Part shown: piece after piece, positions 36,222-48,013 of the stretch
Numbering within the stretch: the first letter of the stretch is position 1
Layout of the letters: every line of letters begins with the position of its first letter
NCBI RefSeq assembly: GCF_007655135.1
Contig: NC_045132.1
Span: 25,228,354-25,292,353, forward strand
DNA: 64,000 nt
From: Punica granatum
Taxonomy: Eukaryota; Streptophyta; Magnoliopsida; Myrtales; Lythraceae
Direction of reading: 5' to 3'
The notes under the pieces: generated by a model
What the model saw: only the letters and a program-made list of their open reading frames with translations
The model's database searches: none
Told to the model about the DNA's origin: nothing
Made by a program: the position numbers and the translations under genes

Positions 36222-38752
36222 TCACTGATGTACATTAATAAACCGTGCGATTCTGTTGAAAAATATAGGACACATGGTTGAACTGAATTTGATGACCTCT
36301 CTCATCCATTCTGGTGCGACCCTCTCGTATGTTCCCAGTGACTGGACTGTATACATCAGCTCCACTTCCCCGGACGCTTCTTTATCTGCCCATGTTAGAG
36401 TGAAGGAGTAGCCTGTTGTACAAGAAAACACACCGAAACTTTAGACATAAAAATTATTGGGGCTCATGTAATGCAGTCTCCAAATCGGAGATATTCTGTG
36501 ACTTGACATCGGTGGAACAAGAACAGTTGCCATCGGCAGAAATCAAAAGACTAAAGATAAGACATGCTTATGCACATCAAATTTACGTTTAGATTTCCCT
36601 ATTCCACTTCTAAAACGAGGCTGGGAATGAGGAAGACCAAGTTTGAAACTCCTGAAACCATATGCTTCCAGTTAGCACTTCCCCACACAACCATCCATAT
36701 AAAAGCTCTTAAGGAATAACCACTAACTGATTTCAGATTCCAATTTAGGCATTTTATTTTGCAGATATACAATCAAAACCATTCGGACATAATAAAAGTA
36801 TTCCTTTCTTCATTCAAGATGTTTTTGCAACATTTTCTGTGTCACTATAATTCTAGGAGGCAGGTGAAGACTTAAGCTTCGTCCTCCCAACTGAAAAAGT
36901 CAATGACTGTACCTAAATATGGGGAATGGTCCCTTCCATCAACCTTAGAAAACATTCAAATTATAATGATTTCTTTCCCAGCTATTACAGTATAGAAATT
37001 CATCAATTAGCATGCGTTAATTGTATAAACATACACAACATGACCTCAACTGGTCATAGGACAATGAGAAGGGAAATATAAAATTATGCATAGCAAAGCT
37101 CATCTTGTAATTGAACACTTTACCACTTGATTCATGAAATGCTGAAATGCAGATTCCGGCCACCTGAGTAGCAACTGAAAATTGCATGCCCAGTGTGTAT
37201 TGAATGAGCGCTTGAAACAAGCACTTGCAAGTGGACTTATCATCTGTACAATCACCTATATATATGAGTAAAAGAGGATCATGCATGAATATACAAGTGC
37301 CAGCCAAGAGAGACTAGTGAAAATATAAAATGACATATACCTGGTTCTTCAGTAGCTCTTGTGCAGCATTGTGGCTGGATGTATACCATAAGCTGTCAGT
37401 GACAATAGTAAGAAAGATTCATTGGTTTAGAATATATGGGACTTCAATACCTGCTTAGCCTCTTCAGGGGCACCAGAGGATGAGGTTTCTTTGAAGGAAA
37501 TGTTTTCTGAATCTTCCTGCACAGCTTCCCGTTGGCCATTTTCTTGAGTCACCAGAACGATCTCTCCACTACTCTCAGGAGGCCTACTACGCTTTCTAGA
37601 TCTGGTCATAGGGCCATCGGACATATCTGACCTTTTTTGCGAAGTATGGTCATTTAGCTGCCCTCTCTCACCATCAACCCTCTCCTTTTGAAGCTTATGG
37701 AGTTTCTCAACTTCCTGAGAAAGTTCTTTATCTGCGAGAAGAAGATTAATCTACTTAACAATGAGTGAGCATCGAAGAGCACAAGCATTAAAATCTGATA
37801 TTGTACTCTCACAGAATGATATCTCAATCCTCTGACCATAGATTACAAGTCTGAAAGCCAATAACAAGATTATCAGGTAATATTATGCCAATCCAATAAC
37901 GAAAGAAGTTGCCCATAGAAGTCGAACAAGTTTCTTCAGATGATAACACCCAGTCAATTAACCAAAGACTTCAAGTATAGAGACACATAAGCGGCTACAT
38001 TTCAGCTTTTATCTGAGACATTAGACGTACCAGATTGACGATAAGGACAGAGAAAAAAAATGACGATTATCAAAGAACGATAAAGTGGAGAGCCACCAGT
38101 AACATTAAAATAAACAAGTGGTTAAATGATATGTGGTAGCTTACTCTTATGGATTTCTTCCATCAAAAGCTTCTGGTAGTCCAAGCTTTGGTCATCCACA
38201 GAAGGCCTGAAATATGTTTGCCCCCACTAAACATTCAGTCTAAAGAGTTCGGTCGCATCACGAGAAGAGAAAAAAACAAGACTTGCAGCACAGGTTTAGG
38301 ATCCATGCCTAGTCGAAGAAATCAAGTCGTTTAATTTCGCATGCAAACGGTCGTTTTCATCTTTCAGGTGTTGTATCAACTCCTCCGCAGCTGCAACACC
38401 GTAATTATCGAAGAAACAGTTCAATACCCCCGACAAGATTAAACCACCGGGACCCCATACCATCCGACAGAAGAAACTACAAGTTCGAATCTTGAACAAA
38501 CAAATTGCTAAAAGAAACACAAACCGGCCATATAATTAATGAACTTCTCTTCCTGATCCTTGTTGAGCTGCTCCAGCTCACCGAATTTCCTCGCCTACAA
38601 ACCCAAGAAAAATCCCGCAATCGAGGTAAATTCATCTTCCAGTGCTTCAATCCTAGCCCAAAGAAATTTCAACACAATGGGACAGAAAAATGTAATACGC
38701 CTACCTTCAGTTTGGTGTACTTGTCGTAGAGCTTAGCGTACAGAGGCTCCAT
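36222..38752 (-). CDS. TTN9: TITAN9-like coiled-coil protein
   Basis: Eight exons: 38752-38705, 38594-38525, 38390-38309, 38206-38145, 37731-37451, 37374-37341, 37255-37124, 36412-36222; 299 residues. The N-terminus (MEPLYAKLYDKYTKLKARKF, then LEQLNKDQEEKFINYMAAAE and IQHLKDENDRLHAKLNDL) forms a coiled coil. A charged middle contains the basic SRKRSRPP stretch. The C-terminal domain begins PQCCTRATEE and includes KCLFQALIQYTLGMQFSVAT and GICISAFHESSGYSFTLTW. This arrangement is that of plant TITAN9, required for endosperm and embryo development in Arabidopsis; molecular function is not established. The exon 3/exon 4 junction requires a GC donor (ACTAG|GCATGG at 38309/38308), because the only downstream GT lies after an in-frame stop. 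Confidence 0.82.
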
Positions 38753-41154
38753 CCTGCAGCACCACAGAGAAGGAAGAATACGGCACTACTCGGAACCCTA
38801 GAGTGTGGCGGTGAGCTCGAAAGCTGTACGACCCGAACTCAGTAGACTGGACACGAGATCGCTCGGGCGACGAACCGCCGACAGTCTGACGGCGAAGATA
38901 GAGGGGGGGTGGTTTGGTTTGAGAAATAGGCGGGAAAATTAGGAATTCAAAAGGAGTTAGAGCACTGAGGACGGTGACGGAGGAGGGATCGAGAGAGACG
39001 ATGAGGAAAAGAGCAGGATGAGGGGGGGGGGGCTACGATCCAGTGAGGTGCGTCCTACCGGATATCATGCTCTCAGCCAGTTATGTGGTCTCGTTCAGGG
39101 AGAGTTATCCGGTGGTCTGAGGTCTTCAGCAGCTGTTTATCTGTAACAAAATCGTCGTGCCACGTGTCCCGCGATGATTTCATCGGACTTAATTGACAGT
39201 ATGGTCCCTGAAGTGAAAGATACACCCCGCACGTGCAATTAGTCCCTAAAGTGCTGTTTGGTTGGGCGGAATGGCAAAGCGAATCCGGTCCCAATTCCCT
39301 CGGAATGAAGAAGCCCACGTTTGGTTGTCCGATTGGTCTCAGAATCGAGATTCCGCGACATCCCTAATACCGCACGGAAGGAGAATAACCAATTCCACCA
39401 ATCTGCTCAGATTTGCAAATCTAGACCCGTGAGGAATGGGGGAAAAAAGTTATAAATCGCTGTCCTCATTCTATAGAAGCATGAAAGGAATCATCCGGAC
39501 GCAGAACAAAAGCATACTTGAGTTAACCGAGTTTGTAACAGACCACCTAACGATTCATCAAAATAAAAATAAAAATAAACAGAACACCTACTGCACCTGC
39601 GATAACGACATCGAAATAGACAATCTACAAACCGTAACTCAGTCATCAAGCTCAAAACGACAAATGAGATGGTGACTTGGGAAACGTGTGTTTTTGTTGT
39701 GTAGTGGGTAGAGTTAAAATCAAAATCATGATTCTAAAATCTGATCATGAAACCAAACGGGTCCTATAATTTCACTTTGAATATCAATGGAACATAAAAA
39801 AGACATAAATGTTCAGTGATCAACCCTCTGCTATTAATATGTACTGAAAAAGACTTTTTTTTTTTTTTTTTTGCCTTAATATAGTCTACAACCCACACTT
39901 GAAAATTGCAACATCTAATTCTAAGACGAGGCCGTTCCTCGATATTAACTCGAAAACACAGACATCTCCCTCACGAGGAAAAGCCCTCCTTGGTGAATTT
40001 CGCCCAAACATATGGAAAACTTGCCTCTGCAATAATAATAGTATAACTTCACCGGCCAAGATTCGTAAAAAAATTCTGAGCTTCACGGGCAACACACCCT
40101 CTACTGCACCGAATCCATCTTCATGAATTTTTCAACTATAGTCTGCGGAAACCATTCCTGTGAATCAAATTTCAATTTAAGAGCCTCACTGGAAGAATTC
40201 CTAACGGGACTTAATCACCTTTTCTGCAGCTAGTTAAAAAGAAATAGATGAAGTCCTCTGCAGCAGTACACATTGAACTTCACAGCAGTGTCGCATCTTT
40301 CCGTTCGGGATATTCCAATTTAGGCTTAAGAGTACGTGCAATTGCCGGAGCTCCATGGCAACTGAGCTTGGCAGGTGGTTCGAATTTTACCGCTTTAGAA
40401 TGCTGAGAAGAGCATTGCCGGCTTTGCTTATTACTCCTCTCTCTCTCAAGGCTTACGATCCCCGACGGTTTCAAATGAAGCTTCACATTTGGGTTGATAC
40501 GGGATATCATATGTTTTGCTGAAGTTTATACAAAATCTTTCAAGTGAAGCTGGTATTAATGGCATCACGGCTGACACCCGATTATGTAAGTCAAAACATG
40601 GGAATAAATCTTTTTTAAAAATCGTTCAGCTTCGTGATGTAGTTTCATGAGAGACCGGCAAAAGACTTTCTTGTTATACATGGGACTCTTGTTCTTTTGG
40701 CCATGATAGATTGGACTCAGTTGAGATTCGATCATTTGCACAAGCTATGAAGCCTGAAAGCCAAGGCTGAAGCCAAAACCGAAAACTCTACAGCCTACGA
40801 TCAGATTTTCCGGAGATAATCGATGACTTTCATTTTGTGGTAAGTGGGGTTTCACATCCTAGCACCAAGTCATGCGCCACCGGCTACAACCTTCCTCCTA
40901 GACAACAAGAGCTGGTTGTCTAGATCACAAGGCTCGGATTTGATAGCTAAGCGATAAAATGCAGGGTCCGACAGTTGCTCTTTTCAGAAGTTCTCCGTGG
41001 CAACTCAAGAAGGCTAGGCTGACATTACCGTATAAACTCATATAACTTGAAGAGACAAAATAATTGGCGTAGGAAAAAAATGCTTATACACCGAAATTAC
41101 AGGATATCACAGCTTGGATCCGTCTCATTTAATACAAAACCCACCCCTCCGGAT
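38753..41154. other. Spacer with transposon fragments between TITAN9-like and CHLD genes
   Basis: 38753-39020 is the TITAN9-like promoter side, followed by a poly-G run (39022-39032). 39250-39440 looks like a decayed MITE (GTGCTGTTTGGTTGGGCGGAATGG; CCCACGTTTGGTTGTCCGATT). 39680-39765 is a fragment of the TTTAACTTTAACTC MITE family (ends TCATGAAACCAAACGGGTCC), followed by a T18 run near 39860. 40280-40510 holds an unexplained open frame. 40560-41154 is probably CHLD 3' UTR and downstream sequence. Confidence 0.45.
39022..39032. repeat. Poly-G run upstream of the TITAN9-like gene
   Basis: Eleven consecutive G, about 270 bp upstream of the start codon at 38752. Homopolymers of this length are also a common place for assembly length errors. 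Confidence 0.85.
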
Positions 41155-44100
41155 TTAGGAACTTTTCAAAGCGGACAGAGCTTCTTTTGTGGTGGCTGAG
41201 ATAACGGCATCGGAAGCATTTGGCAGATAATAGTATTTTCCTGCACAACACTCGCCCTTCTAAGATAGTGCTGAATTCCTCAGATTAATGATAATAATAG
41301 AAGCTAGCATTCAGTCCTGACAAACCTTGAGCAACTCTGGCTATCTCCTTGGCAAAACCAGTCGAGACAAATTTGTTCTCGGTGTCTATAATGAGGAGTG
41401 ACATTCTGGATTTGTATATTTTTCCAGCCACTTCGAGAATTTCATCCTTCATAAAGCCAGGAGATGAGGAACTTTCTCATTTATCATCATTGTGCTATTG
41501 CAGTAAATTGTCGATGCTTAAACATTAATGGCAGAACATTGATATCAATCATTTCAGAGTAACGGATAAGTCATCCAAAGGCATAATTTTGAAACTACAT
41601 CAGGTTGGTGACAGGATACTTTGGCTGATTCTGCTCTCAAATTAACCGAATTTGCAAAGTAAAAATTGAACTGTCTAATTGTTCTTTCCGGAAATCAGCC
41701 ATTTCATTCCAAAGGCATAGGTTCATGTTACTGAATGGTTAGCAACAACAAAACCAATTGTTTCAAATAACTTTATATAACTCTAAGAATCCTGGTGAAG
41801 TCATGAAGCGAAAGCTTGGTAATTTGGTTCTGAAAACTAGTATATCAATGTGTCAGATCACAATGCTGAAAGATTACCTTCAACTCTTGTGCAGAAGGCC
41901 TTGGAGCATCATTGGCAGCAGCCTCAGGATCAGTTGATCTCTTCAATGATATATTTGCTCTACCATCAGTTAATACGACAATCATCACACGCCCGACATC
42001 ACCACTCTTCTCTGCATTCAAGCCAACCCTGACAGCCTAAGCAATACAGTAGCGATTTCCATAGTCAGTAAATGGGACAGTCCTAAAAAAAAAAAATAGA
42101 GATGTTAACAATGCTAATTAGAGGCACTTATCAATCAATCTACATTACCGTGGTAAGACCATGAGCTAAGGGTGAACCTCCACCACAAGGGAGTCTCTCT
42201 AGACGTTTTCTTGCCATTGCGATCGACCTTGAAGGAGGAAGTAGGACTTCAGCGGCATCACCACGGAAAGGAATGATAGAAACCTGTTGAGAAATTCCAG
42301 GAGCAGAATGTTGATAGTGGGATGATGAGCATAAAGTTAAAAAGCTGAACCAATCTCAATTTGGTAGATCCACTAATAAGTAAACACGATTGCAAAATTT
42401 ATTATTAGAGCAGAAATAGAAGTTAAACTGCAAATTAGTGGATCTGCCAGCTAAAGGTTCAAGGCCATGCTGTCCTTGAATTTTACTCAGCTCAAAACTC
42501 ATCCTTTTACCTGATCCCTGCTTGTGTAGCTCTCTGCCAGCAATTTAAGTGCAGCACCTTTTGCATTTTGCATTCGGTTCAAGGCCATGCTCCCACTTGC
42601 ATCAACCACGAATATTACCTGCCATGCAATTCACTCTTAAGATGATCATTTTCCCCATCAAAACTGGTTGGTAGGTTTGCAATTGCATGATATGTTCTAT
42701 TCTGTCCCCAATATCCTCTAGTCTTTGCAAAAACTAAAACTTAAACCTCATTTCTGGAAGTCCCATAATTTATTCTGTCAGAGCAATGGAGAACTACATA
42801 AGGCAGCTTTCTCGACAAGAAATATGGGACTCCTTTAGAGGTGGTGAATTCGTTTGCAAGAGTATTACTTAGAGAAAGAGATTAATACCAATGCTCCGGC
42901 TTTTCTAGCCATACGCTTTGCCCTCATATCAGCTTTCTCCACAAATACTTTCCTGCTTTTCTGCACATCCTTCTCCCTACGTAACTTCTGATACGGGGCA
43001 GCTGCTCTTAAGGTTGCATCAACAGCAAGCCTCTTCACAGGACCCTGAAATAGATAGTTCATTTCGATCAACCGATACTACACTCTTGTATGGGAACAAA
43101 AATCAACTAGATTGGTCTCAGAAATGAATGCCAAGTTTCCTTCACTTTGTGAAAGGTCCATTGAAAAGAACGTAAAGGAATAAGTTCAACACGTATATTT
43201 TCAATATATAAAATTTTCGGTTCCCAAAATAATTTAACAACTACTGGAAGGTGAAAAAAGGCCTATTGGACCTACTGGAGGCAGGAATAACTAACCTTCG
43301 GAAGCATGGGCTTTATATAACGACCTCTGTCCTCAGAGAAGATAACATTCTTTGCTCTTCCAGCCTTCCCTCGGCGTCTCTGTGCTTGCTGCGCGAAGAA
43401 TAGAAGCTTCTCGTCCACCAGACCCCCTTCAGCATCAAAGATGAATTCCTCAGGTATTTGTTCTTGCTGCTGTTCATTCTCTTCATCTTTGTCATCCTGG
43501 TGACAGATGACATAGCATCTTTAGCCTAATGATTCCCTAATTGCAGTTGAGTGCAGAAACACATCTAATCGAAAAGAAAGAAAGGATTATACATGGTACT
43601 TAAGAGACTAAAATGAGGTAGAGTTGACTTGATCTAGCTTAGCACAGGCACAAACCTCTTGATCTTCCTCCTCATTTTGCTCCTCCCCAGAATCTTGATT
43701 TTGTGGAGGGGGTGGAGGTGGAGGTTGTTGGTTCTGCTCTTCTGGTGGTTTCTCTACTAGGATTGAACGAGGAAGAATCACTAGTTCCACCTGCAATAAA
43801 GTTAACAGGTACTTTTTATTACTCATACTAACAAAATGTAGGACATACTAAGTGCTCATCTTAAGCATCAAAAAGTCACTGCTCAAAATTCACGCCCTCT
43901 ATACAGGCAGATAATACTTCAGAAGAAACTTACTGCTTTTTTCAGGTCATCTACATTGACCTTTTCACGACCTTCTATAGCAGCCAAGCATTTTGCAACT
44001 CGAGCTGCATATAGCTCAGCTCTGTGTCCCTGCAATTCACAGACTTCGTTATAGGTATGTGATACAGCTTAGAGTAGGCAAATTCATTAGAAGAGAAAGA

Positions 44101-46575
44101 ATGTCGCAGGATATAGTCTAAAAGAAATTCATTCCAATAAAAGAAACCACCTGTCCACAGATGAACAGAAAATGTAACAAAAAGGGGACCTATCTATAAT
44201 TTGGCTGTAGTTAGAAGGCATGATTGATTTGTCATTTCAGCTTTGGCTACTAACGTGTCACCTACTGCACTTCCTGAGATAGATCTTAGCTCGTGTTTTT
44301 AGGGAAATTTTAGCAACATCGATCATTTGAGAGGTTAGGGGTCTGGTGTGAGCTCAGCTTAGGCTTCGTCTTTTCTAATGTGGCAGTAAAAGGCAAGTCG
44401 AAGTCCAGTGCTACACTTGTCATTTGTCACTTCTTAAAATGAAAATATGGAGTAAAAAAAGAATATAGCAATTCAAGAAAAACGGAGTCTAAGTGTAAGA
44501 ACCTGGCAACCACCTCGAAGGGCTTCCATGACCAGGTACTTCAGTTGATCTCTGCTGATGGTGACATCCTTCAAATATTCTCGGGCCAAAATAATCTGCA
44601 ATGCATGGATATATAAGAATATTAATCACCAACCATGGTAGAAATCACATGGCACATATCATACGCTGGCAACCAAAAACATATGTAACTTAATGAACTT
44701 GCAAATAATGTGCATTGAGAAGAGAGCAATATATAATTGGGTGTTAACAAGGAATAATGCAAACATGAAAATATCCAATACGATGAATTCTCTTTACCAC
44801 ATTACAGTGCTGAAACTTTCTAGACAACCTGACTCGAATTATTACTGACCTACACAGTGAGGACAACAAATTCCAAAATAAGCCAGTCCTTAGAGTAGTA
44901 TCTTAATGTGAGATCTTTTACAGTGATCCATTCTGTTCCTGAAGAGGAACAATCATGAGCCTTGCTGCAGATCCCCTTAAGCATTAAGTAAGCTAAAGGG
45001 GAAACAAAAAGGAGCAAGCTTTTGCAGCTAAAGAACAAGCACTCAGCAAAAGTGTGTTACCTGAGTCTTTGCATAGTCTGTATCCTCCTCAACCATTTTA
45101 AACACATTGTCAGTGCGCTCCTGAAATTTGATAGCAATTTCAACAGCAGCAACACGATCTTCAAAACTCATAGGAAGATCTGCGCTGCAGCATGAATGTG
45201 TCATCAATGGAAAAATGATGAAGGAAAAAAGAACCAAAGAGCCGTGTGCAGGATGTATACCTCAAATTAATTGCAATACGATCTAGAAGGTGTTCACGGA
45301 CAGCCCCTTCTTCTGGGTTATAAGTAGCAATCAGAAGTGGCTTGCACGGATGTTTAAAGCTGATTCCCTCTCGCTCAACAGTATTTACTCCTTCAGTTAA
45401 CACATTAAGAAGCAAACTGCTGATACCCTCATCTAAAAGATTGATTTCATCAACGTAAAGAACTCCTCTATGAGCTTCAGCGAGAAGGCCAGGCTGGAAA
45501 ACAGTTGTGCCTGTCTTGACTGATTCCTCAACATCAACAGAGCCAAGGAGCCTGTCCTCAGTGACCCCAAGTGGAATCTGGATGATGGAACGACTGGGTC
45601 AAATTCACATAGTTGTCTCACTTAAGAAGGATATAAACGAGAAGAGTACCTGAACAAAGGGAGATCTGATGATCTGCGTCTTAATGTTACCAGCAGAATC
45701 ATACTGCAGTCTTTCGACAAGTCCATCCTCCCACCTACAAAATATCAACGAAATAATAGAAATTACGAGTAGCATAGCTTGCAGCTTACTCGAAGTCTAC
45801 ATCGAGTTGAGAATTTCCTTCCAAGTTCCAATCACAATTCAGAACACGCAATTATGGAATCAAGCACTAGACGAATAGTATATGCAGCATATCAACATAC
45901 TCTTCCGGGCAGGATGGATCTGCATTGGACATCGAACCGACAACCTCTTCGATGGGTGGCAATATTGCGTGCAATCCGCGAGCCATCACTGTCTTGGCCG
46001 TGCCCCTTTTGCCAGAGATAGCAATCCCTCTGATCTCACGGTCAATCGCCCCAAGCAACAGAGCAGTTTTAATAGCATCCTGCACACAGCCATTGCAGAT
46101 TAGAACCATCACCGGCATCATGGTGTCCATCAAGGTTCAGTCCAGACCATTCACGCCGAGGAACCATCAAATGCAAAGCATCATACGCATTCAAGCGAAA
46201 CTTCAGCATGAAGATATTCGAATACTCCAACGCCGGAGAGAGGGAAAGAGAGGGAGAGGAGGCATTTACCTGTCCAACAACGGCAGCCAGCGGGAAGTAC
46301 TGCCTCCCGTAGGGGGTGATCTCGTCAAGCTGCTTCTCCTCAGCAGTGAGCACGGCGCCGTTCCCGGAATCCAAAGCCGCCGAGCTGCGGACCTTGCGAA
46401 TGCGGAAGCGTGTGCAAGCTCCTGGCCTCAGCTGCCTCGAGTGGGAGAGCAGGGGAGGCAACCGGAGGGCGAAGGGAGGGAGGAGGGAGGAGCGGAGGCG
46501 GGAGAGGGACGTCGAAGTGGTACAGGGATGATGATGATGGCAAGGAGCTGCTGCCGTCGGCGACGAGAACGCCAT
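41155..46575 (-). CDS. CHLD: Magnesium chelatase subunit D, chloroplast precursor
   Basis: Fifteen exons: 46575-46270, 46079-45901, 45734-45650, 45577-45261, 45184-45061, 44595-44503, 44029-43934, 43790-43656, 43496-43296, 43044-42889, 42618-42511, 42283-42149, 42036-41878, 41446-41326, 41240-41155; 766 residues, close to the usual CHLD length. It is part of the ChlI-ChlD-ChlH complex that inserts Mg into protoporphyrin IX, the first committed step of chlorophyll synthesis, in the plastid. Residues 1-65 are Ser/Arg-rich with few acids, a transit peptide. An AAA+ module follows ([40 protein letters not shown]). A poly-Pro stretch (about 423-429) and an acidic linker come next. A C-terminal VWA integrin-I domain carries the MIDAS motif DASGS (570-574) and LTDGRAN. 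The ATG at 46575 is the one that supplies the transit peptide. Confidence 0.97.
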
Positions 46576-48013
46576 CGGCGATGGCGAGAGATGGGATGAG
46601 CTGAGCTCTGATGGGATTGGCTTTCCTTATCCGTTGAAGAAAGCACAACTGCAGTGAAGTGAGCGAGAGCAGTTCGGGTCGGGTGGTGGAATTGGGGCCG
46701 TTAACTCCACGCGCCGAGCCCTTGAAGATGCGTTACCGCTCCTTATTATTTCTGTTTTGGAAATCTTTAAGCCGGAGAAAATTTCCACTGATGGCACCTG
46801 ATTAATTATTGTTAGCATTATTATTTTCAACTGGCAATTTTCAGTAATTAACCAGAGATAATTTTCTAGTCTCAATTTTTCATATCTTGGATGATTTTTT
46901 GTTTGTTTAGATGATTGTTATTATCAACTTTGTTGTATGGTGTATAATTCAAGTATTGTGAGTAGAGAAAACCTACATTCTTTCAATAGATTGACTCGGT
47001 TCAAACCGAATTAGTCAAAGAACAATGGACTAACGTAAACTGAATTACACATCCAAAAAAAAAAAAAAAAAACCCCTTCCTAAGTAAGGTTCAAATAAGA
47101 ACCATCACTTGGACATGCTTCTTCATTTTTGAGCTATTTTGAACTGCTCCCGAAGCTTTCTTTTACTTGCTCTGAACGAGATCGAGTTGAGATACGGTCG
47201 TAAGATGCAACTAAACCTCACCATAGTGATCTCACATTATAGAGGAAGTACGTTTAAAGCGTTCCCACCGAAAAAAGGCTATCTTGGAACAAAGATTTTC
47301 AAGAACCAGACTTTATGCACTGGAGTCCATCAAGATCCAGGTTTCCAGAGTTGAATCCACAACTCCAACTACGATCAACAGACCGGCAAACTGCCAGTAC
47401 AAATGACACGATTACACAACTCAATACAGATCCGGAATAAGTAATAAATAGTTAGATATCGACCCGCAGAGGACTTGAAATTTCAAGAAACACGAATAAG
47501 AGAAGGCTCATCACGCATCGAGACTTTTTAAAGGCAGGCAGAAGTGAAGGTTCAGAAAAAAATCCGATCAATCACCCAACTTCATACAGGCCAAACCTCC
47601 TATCCACTCAACATGAATCCCCTTCAACAAACAAATATTATTCTCTTTTTTTCCCATCTAATGTAAAACGAATCGTCCTAAACTGCCACAAATATCATCC
47701 ACTGCATATTTGTCGATACTTTACAGATATTAATCCTAAACCTACACCACAGTTCGACCGCAAATACAACTATGTTAATAGGCTCCCCAGCTTATCCCAT
47801 CTATACATTTTCCAGTTACCTGTGTCCTAATCAAAGCCGCTTAGTGCCCGCAACGCTGAGGAGTAGAGTCGACAACGTCAGAGTCAGCAACAGCTACAGT
47901 CAGAGATCTTGGCTCTGTCCCTCCCGCATCACTGAAGACAGAGAAGGGATACCCTGATGCTTTCTTTGGGTAATCAATACAATGAATGATCTATCTACGT
48001 CTTCGATCAATGC
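46576..48013. other. CHLD promoter and spacer
   Basis: 46576-46750 is the CHLD leader and promoter. A poly-A run lies at about 47056-47071. The remainder is probably the 3' UTR and downstream region of the DDT-PHD gene. No gene is supported. Confidence 0.5.
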
